From contig JBHHYU010000036.1 of assembly GCA_046757725.1 (NCBI GenBank), forward strand, positions 1-25,928: a stretch of 25,928 nucleotides of DNA, in the 5' to 3' direction. The position numbers and the translations under genes were made by a program. The first letter of the stretch is position 1; the number at the start of each line of letters is the position of its first letter. Below are positions 1-8,246 of the stretch, one piece after another. A model generated the notes under the pieces. The model did not search any database and was not told the DNA's origin. It saw nothing but the letters and a program-made list of their open reading frames with translations. This stretch comes from JBHHYU01 sp046757725 (GTDB lineage Bacteria; Desulfobacterota; Binatia; UBA9968).

Positions 1-127
1 TAACGTAGGTCCGACCTATCTTTGTGGCAGGAATCTGCCCTTTCTTGACTCGGTTATAGATCGCGATTCGGCTGACCCCGAGGAGCCTTGCCAGTTCTGG
101 AATAGTGACGTAATTCTCTGTGGTCAT
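1..127 (-). CDS. Helix-turn-helix excisionase/MerR-type DNA-binding protein, partial (N-terminus)
   Basis: The first 42 codons of a small DNA-binding protein are present; the rest lies beyond the left edge. The start is the ATG at 127-125. The peptide begins MTTENYVTIPELARLLG and continues VSRIAIYNRVKKGQI, then PATKIGRTYV. This is the typical layout of the HTH_17 (excisionase/MerR-like) fold: helix 1, a turn around LLGVSR, recognition helix AIYNRVKKG, then the start of the wing. Small proteins of this type act as excisionases, as antitoxin-like partners of Fic/Doc toxins, or as autoregulators. The next gene downstream, which could decide between these, is not in the window. The palindromic sites just upstream suggest autoregulation. 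Family assignment is fairly sure; the specific role is not known. Confidence 0.75.
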   Translation of the reverse strand, partial: MTTENYVTIPELARLLGVSRIAIYNRVKKGQIPATKIGRTYV

Positions 128-132
128 GGTTC

Positions 133-148
133 TGAGATCCCTATCTCA
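133..148 (-). promoter_or_regulatory. Leader hairpin displaying the Shine-Dalgarno of the HTH gene
   Basis: TGAGAT (133-138) and ATCTCA (143-148) form a perfect 6-bp stem closing a 4-base loop. In the minus-strand transcript the loop and its edge read AGGGA, the only Shine-Dalgarno-like sequence before the ATG at 127. The ribosome site would therefore be presented in, or partly hidden by, a small hairpin. Folding is inferred from complementarity only. Confidence 0.4.
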
Positions 149-150
149 AT

Positions 151-232
151 GTTAACCTAGCATATGGATCTTAACACAGGTTAATAGATGATACAATTGT
201 TAACGTAGGTTAAGTATTTATCTGGGGTTAAC
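151..232. promoter_or_regulatory. Palindromic GTTAAC-type operator cluster over the HTH promoter
   Basis: Two copies of TTAAC-N4-GTTAA stand at 171-184 (TTAACACAGGTTAA) and 200-213 (TTAACGTAGGTTAA). They are identical at 12 of 14 bases and start 29 bp apart, close to three helical turns. Further GTTAAC sites lie at 151-156 and 227-232. On the minus strand a possible promoter for the HTH gene is TTGTAT (196-191), 17 bp, TAAGAT (173-168). One palindrome overlaps the -10 and spacer, and the other lies just upstream of the -35. This is what an autorepressed promoter looks like. The repeats are seen directly; the promoter boxes (4 of 6 matches each) and the binding protein are inferred. Confidence 0.6.
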
Positions 233-314
233 ATAAAGAATCACAGCAGTTTATGGGCCTCTTCTAAAGATCCTAGCAAACAAGAACCACCGCTCCGTCA
301 TACCCAACGTATAG

Positions 315-386
315 CGTTTTATCCAGACTGTCAGGTTAAGAAGTTCGACGACAGCCGTTGAGTTCCAGGGCAGTCTGGATAAAACG
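315..386. repeat. Perfect 16-bp inverted repeat, 40-bp spacer
   Basis: CGTTTTATCCAGACTG at 315-330 is the exact reverse complement of CAGTCTGGATAAAACG at 371-386. Just outside are ACCCAAC (302-308) and GTTGGAC (388-394), which fit the RYYYAAC and GTTRRRY core boxes of integron attC sites and partly pair with each other (CCAAC/GTTGG). The whole would be 93 bp, within the attC size range. Against attC: the outer spacers are unequal (6 and 1 bases), no second site flanks the neighbouring ORF, and no integrase is visible. There is no T run for a terminator on either side. Best kept as an unexplained cruciform-capable repeat. Confidence 0.7.
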
Positions 387-696
387 GGTTGGACCAAACC
401 GCTGAGCCGAAATTACCGCTAGCTATGGGTAATGTAAAGTGGCAGGAGAGGATGGGAGGGAGTCCATAGGGGTGAAAGTTGAGAGGGATAAGATCCTGGC
501 CGGTTCGTACAGCACGACTGCAATTTACAGCATGGCAGCGGGAAAGATCGGCGCCGGGTAGCTCCAGCATAAGATCACGGCTTGATTTGTTTAGGAGACC
601 TTTCTCTACAAGCTCGTCGATCAACTTAAGAACCCTCTCAGCGGGTTCTCCTTTCCAGGTAACGAGGATGTAGTTGCCTGCGCGGATCTTACCCAC
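331..696 (-). pseudogene. Doubtful small ORF, possibly a gene remnant
   Basis: An open frame of about 121 codons begins at GTG 696 (MGKIRAGNYILVTWKG), with AAGG about nine bases upstream; a TTG at 720 is an alternative start. Residues 1-45 look protein-like (GKIRAGNYILVTWKG, then a helix ERVLKLIDELVEKGLL). The remainder is rich in Cys, Pro and Ser with no clear pattern, and its last codons run through the right arm of the 16-bp inverted repeat; the stop abuts the left arm. The front half reminds me of small DUF4160-like proteins with the middle missing, but this is a weak resemblance. It may be a decayed gene fused to non-coding sequence, or not a gene at all. Confidence 0.3.
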
Positions 697-780
697 ACCT
701 AGCGTTACCTTGAGAGGCAACGCTTTTCAAAAAGGCTAATCTGGGATATTCTTGATGTCCCGAGTCTCCATTTTTTGATT

Positions 781-2064
781 ATGGAACAAGCCATCATTAT
801 TTTGTTTCTTGCCTTCTTTACCCTGGAGTTCTTCGTGGAGGCTTCCCTTAATGAGCTGAACATGAGCTATGTCCGAAAACGCTGGTCGGAGCAAAAAATT
901 CCTGACTTCTTCAAGGATAAGATGAGTTCAGAGGATTACCGCAAGTCTGTGGAGTACACACTCGCAAAGGGAGGTTTTCAACGCTGGGCCGAGGTCTATG
1001 GGAGCTTGATTATCCTCTTTGTGCTTTTCGGTGGAGTGCTCCCCCTTGTGGATCATCTCTCCCGGAATATCGGTGGCCGATTTCCATCCGCGACGCAAGC
1101 GACAGGGATCACCTTTTGTTTCGGCGTGGCCTTGATCTTTTCTGTCCTGAGTTTGCCGACCGATCTCTATTCAACCTTCGTGATCGAGGACCGATTCGGT
1201 TTTAATAAAACTACACTCAAGACTTATTTGGCCGACAAGCTGAAAGGGCTTCTCCTCGGAGTCCTCATCGGTACCCCCTTTCTTTTCGGCGTGCTCTGGT
1301 TGATGGAGGCTGCAGGTTTTTATTGGTGGGTCTGGGCCTTTCTTTTTACCTTTGGTTTTCAATTCTTGATGCTGGTCGCGTATCCCACGCTGATTGCGCC
1401 CCTGTTCAATAAGTTCGAACCGTTAGAGGAGGGGGAACTACGCAGGAGGATTTTGGCTTTGGCCGATCAGCTTAGCTTCAGGACGGATGGGATCTATACT
1501 ATGGATGGTTCAAAGCGCTCGGCTCATTCCAATGCCTACTTTACCGGGATCGGGAAGAGCAAACGAATCGTTCTATTTGATACCCTGATCGAACAGATGA
1601 CGATGGAGCAGGGATTGGCTGTCCTCGCTCATGAGATGGGTCATTTTAAAATGAGACATGTTCGTAGGATGCTGGTTGTTAAGGGCATTTATCTTTTGAT
1701 AGGTCTCTTTATTCTTAGCCTGCTCCTGGGCTATGGTCCTATGTTTCGTGCCTTCGGTCTGGATGGGCCGTCCCATTACGGGGCACTGGTGTTATTCACG
1801 CTACTTGCTGGTCCTGTTACCTTTTACCTCAATCCCTTGATGAACCTGCTCTCGCGCAAACATGAATATGAGGCTGACCGTTTCGCGGCACGGAGATTAA
1901 AAAACGGCAGGCCTATGGAGGAAGCGCTTGTCACCTTAACGGTCAAGAATCTTTCTAACCTTACTCCCCATCCATGGTACTCCGCCTATCATTACTCTCA
2001 TCCCACCACATTAGAACGAGTCAGGGCTATCCGGCTGGAATCGGACTCCTTAAAAGTGAAATGA
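781..2064 (+). CDS. M48-family membrane zinc metalloprotease (Ste24/CAAX protease type)
   Basis: An integral-membrane zinc endopeptidase of about 427 residues, the usual length for bacterial Ste24-like M48 proteases. The zinc motif HEMGH is at residues 284-288 in the context AVLAHEMGHFKMRH. The distal glutamate region is HEYEADRFA (from residue 361), preceded by NLLSRK, as in the family. Several hydrophobic segments flank the catalytic domain: the N-terminus, around 75-95, 110-130, 160-215, and two after HEMGH. The family cleaves membrane or lipidated peptides and takes part in membrane-protein quality control; prenylated substrates are known mainly from eukaryotes. I chose the ATG at 781; an in-frame TTG six bases earlier is possible, and neither has a strong Shine-Dalgarno site. 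It stands alone and converges on the isocitrate-lyase-family gene. Confidence 0.93.
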   Translation: MEQAIIILFLAFFTLEFFVEASLNELNMSYVRKRWSEQKIPDFFKDKMSSEDYRKSVEYTLAKGGFQRWAEVYGSLIILFVLFGGVLPLVDHLSRNIGGRFPSATQATGITFCFGVALIFSVLSLPTDLYSTFVIEDRFGFNKTTLKTYLADKLKGLLLGVLIGTPFLFGVLWLMEAAGFYWWVWAFLFTFGFQFLMLVAYPTLIAPLFNKFEPLEEGELRRRILALADQLSFRTDGIYTMDGSKRSAHSNAYFTGIGKSKRIVLFDTLIEQMTMEQGLAVLAHEMGHFKMRHVRRMLVVKGIYLLIGLFILSLLLGYGPMFRAFGLDGPSHYGALVLFTLLAGPVTFYLNPLMNLLSRKHEYEADRFAARRLKNGRPMEEALVTLTVKNLSNLTPHPWYSAYHYSHPTTLERVRAIRLESDSLKVK

Positions 2065-2142
2065 AGGGTAACCCCTATTGCTGGATTGCTCCCTATCCGG
2101 GCCGGAGCGAGGTGGACCTGCCGGCAGAAAGTTTAGGCCAGG

Positions 2143-3006
2143 TTAATTTTTATACTTCTCGTCCAGAAGCATCTTTTCTGCCAAACCGACAATCTCATGA
2201 AACTCTTCAAACGGGAGCATATCATCGAGGAGCTGTTTCGCACTCCCTTTCTGTTTGAGAATGTCGTAGTAACCTTTAAGGGCCTTGGCCGAGGCCAACA
2301 GAGGGCCAACCGGCCAGACGATTAGTTCAAAACCTAACTCTTTCAACTGATGAAGGTCCATAAGCGGGGTTACACCCCGTTCCACCATATTGGCAACAAG
2401 GGGTCCTGGGACATTTCGTGCGATCTCCTTCATCTCCTCGATGTCTTCCGGGGCTTCTATAAACACCGCGTCTGCCCCTGCGTTCTTGAAGGTTACCCCT
2501 CGGTGGATCGCCTCTTTTAGTCCCAAGGCCTGTCGCGCATCGGTACGGGCTACGATAAATAGATCTTCCTTATTCCTTGCATTTATAGCAGCGTCGAGCT
2601 TTTTCAGGTACTCGTCCAACGAAACTACCTGTTTCCCCTCCATATGACCGCACCGCTTGGGCCATATCTGATCCTCGAGAAACATTCCGGCGGCATCAGC
2701 TCGCATGAGCTCCTTCACTGTCCGCGTAACGTTGACGGCATTGCCGTATCCCGTATCGGCGTCTACGATCACCGGGTTTCTTACTGCACTGCAGATCCGT
2801 TGGACTACCGACAGCATCTCGGTTTGGGTAAGAAGGCCAAAATCCGGTTCACCGAGCATCGTAGCCGAGATTCCGTAGCCCGTTGTAAAAATAACGTCGA
2901 AACCTGAACGGGAAGCGATCTTTGCGCTCAAGGTGTCGTAGACGCCGGGCATGAGGACGGCCTCTTTGGATTCTAAAATGTCTCGTATTTGCTGAGCTTT
3001 ATTCAC
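2143..3006 (-). CDS. Isocitrate lyase/PEP mutase family protein (methylisocitrate lyase-like)
   Basis: A 287-residue TIM-barrel enzyme of the isocitrate lyase/phosphoenolpyruvate mutase superfamily. Visible signatures are DADTGYGN (82-89, Mg-binding aspartates), EDQ (111-113), KRCGH (117-121, with the catalytic cysteine C119) and ARTDA (153-157). The length matches 2-methylisocitrate lyase (PrpB) and related C-C lyases rather than isocitrate lyase (about 430 or more). Keeping KRCGH favours a lyase over a phosphonomutase, but the family is poorly predictable: oxaloacetate hydrolase and dimethylmalate lyase are alternatives, and no prpC/prpD neighbour is present. The start is GTG at 3006, with no strong ribosome site. 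It lies 96 bp after nuoN on the same strand and could be transcribed with it. Confidence 0.88.
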   Translation of the reverse strand: MNKAQQIRDILESKEAVLMPGVYDTLSAKIASRSGFDVIFTTGYGISATMLGEPDFGLLTQTEMLSVVQRICSAVRNPVIVDADTGYGNAVNVTRTVKELMRADAAGMFLEDQIWPKRCGHMEGKQVVSLDEYLKKLDAAINARNKEDLFIVARTDARQALGLKEAIHRGVTFKNAGADAVFIEAPEDIEEMKEIARNVPGPLVANMVERGVTPLMDLHQLKELGFELIVWPVGPLLASAKALKGYYDILKQKGSAKQLLDDMLPFEEFHEIVGLAEKMLLDEKYKN

Positions 3007-3034
3007 AGTCTGCTACCCTAAGGACCAAATGATC

Positions 3035-3071
3035 GGACTGACCTTTGAAGTTCCTCAGTCCAAGGAGGTCA
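3035..3071 (-). promoter_or_regulatory. Two mutually exclusive hairpins between nuoN and the lyase gene
   Basis: GGACTGA (3035-3041) pairs perfectly with TCAGTCC (3055-3061). TGACCT (3039-3044) pairs perfectly with AGGTCA (3066-3071). The two stems share bases 3039-3041, so they cannot form together, as in an attenuator or RNA-processing switch. No U-run follows, so this is not a classical terminator. Function is inferred. Confidence 0.35.
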
Positions 3072-3102
3072 GGTCGACGCCTGTCATTACGCCCGCGCCG
3101 GC

Positions 3103-4596
3103 TTACTTCATAAAGAACTTGAGGGATGCATTGGTATAGTGGACCAACGGACCCCAGTAAACGCCGAAAACAACCGTCAAAGCGCTGAGGATTGCGAGGA
3201 GCGCTGAGGTATCGGAGGTCATCGCTATCTCCTGATCGGTCGGTTCGGGGGAGTCGAGGAACATGGTTTTCACAATGCGGGCATAATAGTAAACCGAGAT
3301 GAGGCTGTTAATGACTCCCACAACGGCCAAGAGATAGAAGGCCGATTGGCTCACAGCGGCCTCAATGACAGCGGCAAAGAGATAGAACTTGCCAATGAAG
3401 CCCGCTAAAGGCGGAAGTCCTGCGAGGGAAAACAGGAAGATCGCCATACAAGCGGCGGGAATAGCTGCCCCACGCCAGGCAAGGCCGCGGTAACTTTCAA
3501 TATCCTCGCTCCCCGTTGCATTGGCGACAATCATCACGACTAGGAACGCACCTAGGTTCATGATGAGATAGACCACGATATAAAAAAGCATGGCCTTGAG
3601 TCCATTGTTGTTAAGGACCACGAGTCCCATGAGAATATAGCCCGCGTGGGCGATCCCGGAATAGGCGAGCAGCCGCTTAACATTCTGCTGGTTCAGGGCA
3701 GATAGATTGCCAAGTGTCATGGTCACCATACTCACCATGAGTAGCAGTTGAGGCCACTGCACACCGGAAAGGAAAAGCCAAGTTCCCCCTTCACTGAGAT
3801 GTGACACTGCAGGAAAGAAAAAGCGGATCAGAATGGCCACACCGGCGGCGTTCGATCCCACGGAAAGAAAGGCCGTAATAGGAGTCGGGGCCCCTTGATA
3901 GACATCCGGTGACCACATGTGAAAGGGGACAAACACGATCTTGTAACCAAACCCGGCTAGGATAAAGACAAAAGCCATGAATAGGCCTAGCCGATTTGCC
4001 TCACCCTGGAGAAGAACTTCATTGATTCTTGTATAGTCCAAGCTACCGGTCATGCCATAGATCCAACTCATCCCATAAATCATACTACCTGAGGCAACGG
4101 CTCCATAGATCAGATACTTCAGCGCTGCTTCACTGGACCTCCGGTTGCGAGGCATGAAACCGGTGAGGATATAGGAAGTGAGACTAGCCATCTCAAGAGA
4201 AAGATAGGCCATTAAAAGGTTGCTCGAAGAGGCCATGAAAAACATCCCCAGGGCGGAGGTCAAAAGGATTGTATAGTATTCTCCTTGGTGGACCTGACGA
4301 ATTTCATGAGAGCTCAAAGACATCCAAATGACCAACAGGACGGCGACCAGGAAGATCACTTTAAAAAAGAGGCTGAAGTTATCGAGGATGATCATGCGAG
4401 AGAAAAGCCAACCTTCGGAAGTTCCGTAGAGTTGTAGGGTGGTAAAAAGGGAAAAAACACCCCCTCCAAGGGCGAGCAAACCGAGGTATTTTTTATCCGT
4501 TACAACCAGATCCAAGAGAGCGAGAGTTATGATGGTCCCGGTTAAAATGATCTCCGGATAAAAGAATCTAAGGCTCTCGAGATTACTCAGTTCCAT
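3103..4596 (-). CDS. nuoN: NADH-quinone oxidoreductase subunit N
   Basis: Membrane antiporter-like subunit of respiratory complex I, one of three proton-translocating subunits (L, M, N). The protein is 497 residues, the usual size, and almost entirely transmembrane helix. It carries the Mrp-antiporter-like core, with the segment VFVPFHMWSPDVYQGAPTP (about residues 220-240) containing the His/Pro-broken helix of the family, followed by LLAYSGIAHAGYILMG. ATG start; the gene begins six bases after the stop of nuoM, so translation is probably coupled. It is the last complex I gene of the operon, which is the conserved terminal position. Confidence 0.96.
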   Translation of the reverse strand: MELSNLESLRFFYPEIILTGTIITLALLDLVVTDKKYLGLLALGGGVFSLFTTLQLYGTSEGWLFSRMIILDNFSLFFKVIFLVAVLLVIWMSLSSHEIRQVHQGEYYTILLTSALGMFFMASSSNLLMAYLSLEMASLTSYILTGFMPRNRRSSEAALKYLIYGAVASGSMIYGMSWIYGMTGSLDYTRINEVLLQGEANRLGLFMAFVFILAGFGYKIVFVPFHMWSPDVYQGAPTPITAFLSVGSNAAGVAILIRFFFPAVSHLSEGGTWLFLSGVQWPQLLLMVSMVTMTLGNLSALNQQNVKRLLAYSGIAHAGYILMGLVVLNNNGLKAMLFYIVVYLIMNLGAFLVVMIVANATGSEDIESYRGLAWRGAAIPAACMAIFLFSLAGLPPLAGFIGKFYLFAAVIEAAVSQSAFYLLAVVGVINSLISVYYYARIVKTMFLDSPEPTDQEIAMTSDTSALLAILSALTVVFGVYWGPLVHYTNASLKFFMK

Positions 4597-4602
4597 AGGA
4601 GT

Positions 4603-6123
4603 TTAAGAGAGGTGCGGAATCACGATATGGTTCAGATGACCCAGTGAAGAACCCAAAAGGTCTAGCACTGCGTGAGGATAGACACCGAGAATGACAACAA
4701 TGATCCCCAGGGGGATCAAAGTGAATAGCTCCCGACCGTTAATCTCGGGGAGGGTCTTATATTTCTCATTCACTGGGCCGAGAAAGATCCGTTGGACCGT
4801 CCAAAGGAAGTATCCTGCAGTCAAAATCACGCCGGTTGCCGCCAGGGTAGTAAGGATCGGATATTTCTGCCAAGCCCCAAGCAACACAAGGACCTCTGAG
4901 ATAAATCCAGAGAGACCCGGCAGCCCCATAGAGGCAAAAACCGCTAGGGCCGTCACGCCCGTATAGACAGGCATGACTCCAGCCAAACCTCCGAATCCAT
5001 CAATGTCGCGATGGTGGGCACGGTCATAGACCACACCCACCAAGAGAAAAAGCATGCCGGTAATCGTGCCATGGTTAAACATCTGGAGAACCGCGCCGTT
5101 GATCCCCTGTGGTGTGAACGTTGCCATTCCCAGCATCACATAGCCCATGTGACTGACACTGGAGTAGGCGACAAGCTTCTTCAGATCCTTCTGCGCCATC
5201 GCGCAGAAGGCCCCGTAAATGATGTTCCACGTTCCCAGGACCGCAAGGAAATAGTACGCAAGGTCCGCTGTTGCGACAGGTAACATGGGGTAATTGGTCC
5301 GCAGTATCCCATAGGTGCCCATCTTAAGAAGAACCCCGGCAAGGATTACCGAAACTGCCGTTGGTGCCTCTACATGGGCATCTGGGAGCCAGGTATGGAA
5401 AGGAAAGGCTGGAATTTTAATGGCAAAGCCGATAAAAAGCGCCATCCAGACGATGTGTTGAAATCCCCAACCCAGACGATCAAAGGGCCAGAATGGGACA
5501 ACCGCGGTCGAATAGTTGCTGCTTTGGGCCATTAGCCTGGTCATGTCAAAGGTATGAGGGTTGCTGGTGAAATAGAGGGCCAGGATAGCAAGTAGCATCA
5601 CGACACTGCCCAAAAGGGTGTACAGAAAAAACTTAATTGCGGCGTATTCTCTGCGCGGTCCCCCCCAAATACCGATCAGGAAATACATGGGGAGAAGCAT
5701 CAATTCCCAAAAGATGTAAAAGAGAAAAAAATCAAGGGCGACGAACACTCCCATCATCGCCCCATCGAGCAGAAGAAAAAGGGCGAAATAACCCTTTACG
5801 GCCTTATCGATGCCCCAGGAAGCAAAAATACAAATGAAGCATAGAAGAGCATTCAGCAACACCATCGAGATGCTGATCCCATCAACCCCCACAAAGTAGT
5901 TGATGTTATACGAAGGAATCCAGGGAGTCCGCTGCACAAACTGGAAGCCGGCATTGGCCTGGTCAAACTGGCCATAGAGCCAGATGGCGAGAAAAAGCGG
6001 AGGTACGGTAAACAGGGCAGCAACCCAGCGAATAAGGTTGTGGCGGTCGCGAGGCAACAGCAGCACCACCAACATGCCTGCTATAGGGCTAAAGGTTATA
6101 TAGGTAAGCACGTTATCTATCAT
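4603..6123 (-). CDS. nuoM: NADH-quinone oxidoreductase subunit M
   Basis: Proton-pumping membrane subunit M of complex I, 506 residues. The essential TM5 glutamate is present at E140 (FWELMLLPMYFLIGIWGG), corresponding to E144 of E. coli NuoM. The second signature is FAIKIPAFPFHTWLPDAHVE followed by APTAVSVILAGVLLKMGTYG, with the conserved lysines and the broken-helix proline region. KKLVAYSSVSHMGYVMLG follows, as in the family. Multi-pass throughout. It starts with ATG at 6123, with GGGAG about ten bases upstream, and sits 22 bp after nuoL. The order L-M-N is canonical. Confidence 0.97.
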   Translation of the reverse strand: MIDNVLTYITFSPIAGMLVVLLLPRDRHNLIRWVAALFTVPPLFLAIWLYGQFDQANAGFQFVQRTPWIPSYNINYFVGVDGISISMVLLNALLCFICIFASWGIDKAVKGYFALFLLLDGAMMGVFVALDFFLFYIFWELMLLPMYFLIGIWGGPRREYAAIKFFLYTLLGSVVMLLAILALYFTSNPHTFDMTRLMAQSSNYSTAVVPFWPFDRLGWGFQHIVWMALFIGFAIKIPAFPFHTWLPDAHVEAPTAVSVILAGVLLKMGTYGILRTNYPMLPVATADLAYYFLAVLGTWNIIYGAFCAMAQKDLKKLVAYSSVSHMGYVMLGMATFTPQGINGAVLQMFNHGTITGMLFLLVGVVYDRAHHRDIDGFGGLAGVMPVYTGVTALAVFASMGLPGLSGFISEVLVLLGAWQKYPILTTLAATGVILTAGYFLWTVQRIFLGPVNEKYKTLPEINGRELFTLIPLGIIVVILGVYPHAVLDLLGSSLGHLNHIVIPHLS

Positions 6124-6145
6124 AACGAAGATTCTCCCGTCGAAC

Positions 6146-8188
6146 TCAACTCCAGTATTGTAACTTTACAATCAAGGCAAGGACCACGGCCCCCAGAATT
6201 ACGTAAAGATAGCTGTTGATGTTTCCAGTTTGGATTTTTCTAAACTTGTCTCCCGCGCCAAAGGTTGAATCGGCGACCTTATTAACGGCCCAATCGACCA
6301 CATAATTGTCGAAGAGGCCGTCAAACCAAGAAACAAAGACCGTGGCCCTAGCTGACCCATCGACGATAAAGTCGATGATATATTGATCGATCCATGCCCC
6401 TAGGCGGGCTAGCAGGAGCGCGCTGCGGACAAAGACAAGCTGATAAAGCTCATCGACATAGTACTTGTGGAAAAACAAACGGTAAGGAAGACCACCGATG
6501 AGAGAAGAAAAACTCGCGGGTACCAAGGCGCGACGATAGTAGAGGAGATAGGCGAAGAAAAAACCTAACGCCGCCACGCCCACTGAAATCACCATCAATG
6601 TTGCTTCCAAACTGCCCGAGGTATGGAGCTCATGGGGCTCCCCAAAAACCGGCTCGAGCCATGCGCTAAACTGGCTTCCACCTAAAATGGCCGGCAGCCC
6701 GATCCAGCCGGCAACAATCGAACCGATGGCCAGCACCACTAATGGATAGGTCATTACCTTGGGTGACTCGTGGTGGTGTGCCTGGGTATGGCTGTCGACG
6801 CGAGATTCCCCGAAAAAGACAAGGAACAACTGCCGGAACATGTATAGGGCAGTCAAACCGGCTGTTAGGACTCCCACGGCCCAGAGTAATCCGGAACCAT
6901 GTGGGCTGGAAAATGCTTGCCATAGAATTTCGTCCTTGGAAAAGAAACCCGCGGTCAACGGGGTGCCGGAAATTGCCAGGACAGCGATGGTAAAAGTCCA
7001 GAAGGTGTAGGGCATCGACCGCCGTAGTCCACCCATTTTTCCCATGTCCTGTTCTCCGCCAAGGGAATGAATGATACTTCCGGAACCTAGAAAAAGGCAG
7101 GCCTTAAAGAAGGCATGGGTCATCAGGTGAAAGATACCCGCGCCGTAGGCGGCTACGCCGGTGGCCAGAAACATATACCCCAGCTGACTTATCGTGGAAT
7201 ACGCTAAGACACGCTTGATGTCGTTCTGGGTCATGGCAATAGTAGCTGCGAAGAAAGCCGTTGCCGCGCCGATGCCCGCGATCACTTCTAGCGTAATCGG
7301 TGCCATGGAGTAAAGCAGATGCAGACGGCAGATCATGTAGACACCCGCAGTTACCATGGTTGCGGCATGGATCAGGGCACTTACCGGCGTAGGGCCTTGC
7401 ATGGCATCGGGTAGCCAGACATAGAGAGGGATCTGTGCTGATTTCCCGGTGGCGCCGATAAAAAGGAACAGAGTCGCCACGGTCACCACCCCCCAACCCC
7501 AGATTTGCATACCGTCAAGCAACGGGGCGAATCTGTCGATTTCGCGAAAGGTTACCGTGGCGTGGCCCTGCTGATTCAAGGACCAAAAGATAAGGAAAAT
7601 TCCCAGGATAAAACCAAAATCCCCCACCCGGTTAACGATAAAGGCCTTGTTGCCTGCATTGGTATTTTTGTGGTCATGGTACCAAAAGCCGATTAGGGCA
7701 TAAGAGCAGAGCCCTACCCCTTCCCATCCGATGAACATGAGAAGTAGGTTATCGGCCGTGACGAGAAGTAGCATTGCAAAGGTAAAGAGATTGAGAAGCG
7801 CAAAGTAGCGCCAGTAAGATTTATCCTCATGCATGTATCCAATGGAATAAATGTGGATCAATCCTCCCACACCGGTCACGACCAGGATCATCACGGCAGA
7901 GAGTGGATCGACCCAAAAGGCCACATCCACATGGAGCGTCCCCAGTGATAGCCAGGTATAGAGGTGGTCAATTAAAAAACGCTCATCAGGGTGTAGAGCC
8001 AGGAGATGGAACAATGCCCGCAAGGAGATCAGGAAAGAAATCCAGACGACGCCACAAGCAATGAGGTGAATAACCGGTTTTCCGAGTCTCTTCTGAAGCG
8101 TTGCTCCCAGCAGGCCGTTCACGACCGCCCCCAGCAAGGGAAGCGCCACGATCCAATGCAGATAATCTACTTGTAGGGGATGGTCCAT
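6146..8188 (-). CDS. nuoL: NADH-quinone oxidoreductase subunit L
   Basis: The largest proton-pumping subunit of complex I, 680 residues from the start chosen here. It has the NuoL signature GWEGVGLCSYALIGFWY with the functional glutamate E156, and a later QIPLYVWLPDAMQGPTPVSA segment. The C-terminus is long enough to hold the lateral amphipathic helix that braces M and N, so the protein is complete. I place the start at ATG 8188 because GGAAGG lies three bases before it at a workable distance. An upstream in-frame ATG at 8224 would add MNLKSKNENGRI, which is encoded inside an AT-rich hairpin and is unlike NuoL N-termini. Confidence 0.96.
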   Translation of the reverse strand: MDHPLQVDYLHWIVALPLLGAVVNGLLGATLQKRLGKPVIHLIACGVVWISFLISLRALFHLLALHPDERFLIDHLYTWLSLGTLHVDVAFWVDPLSAVMILVVTGVGGLIHIYSIGYMHEDKSYWRYFALLNLFTFAMLLLVTADNLLLMFIGWEGVGLCSYALIGFWYHDHKNTNAGNKAFIVNRVGDFGFILGIFLIFWSLNQQGHATVTFREIDRFAPLLDGMQIWGWGVVTVATLFLFIGATGKSAQIPLYVWLPDAMQGPTPVSALIHAATMVTAGVYMICRLHLLYSMAPITLEVIAGIGAATAFFAATIAMTQNDIKRVLAYSTISQLGYMFLATGVAAYGAGIFHLMTHAFFKACLFLGSGSIIHSLGGEQDMGKMGGLRRSMPYTFWTFTIAVLAISGTPLTAGFFSKDEILWQAFSSPHGSGLLWAVGVLTAGLTALYMFRQLFLVFFGESRVDSHTQAHHHESPKVMTYPLVVLAIGSIVAGWIGLPAILGGSQFSAWLEPVFGEPHELHTSGSLEATLMVISVGVAALGFFFAYLLYYRRALVPASFSSLIGGLPYRLFFHKYYVDELYQLVFVRSALLLARLGAWIDQYIIDFIVDGSARATVFVSWFDGLFDNYVVDWAVNKVADSTFGAGDKFRKIQTGNINSYLYVILGAVVLALIVKLQYWS

Positions 8189-8205
8189 TATCCTTCCATT
8201 TTCGT

Positions 8206-8238
8206 TTTTAGATTTTAGATTCAATCCAAAGTCTAAAA
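8206..8238 (-). promoter_or_regulatory. AT-rich imperfect hairpin between nuoK and nuoL
   Basis: TTTTAGATTTTAGATT (8206-8221) and AATCCAAAGTCTAAAA (8223-8238) are complementary at 13 of 16 positions around a very short turn. The element fills the nuoK-nuoL gap, otherwise unusual in a tightly packed operon. It could be an RNA-processing or partial-termination site that tunes the amounts of downstream subunits. It is weak in pairing energy because it is AT-rich. Confidence 0.35.
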
Positions 8239-8246
8239 TACATGCT

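Noticed and set aside
2065..2142. Terminator between the M48 protease and lyase genes
   Set aside because: Only short GC palindromes (TCCGG/CCGGA) with no loop room and no T run.
8189..8224. Upstream ATG of nuoL
   Set aside because: It lies in an AT-rich hairpin without ribosome site; the ATG at 8188 is preceded by GGAAGG.
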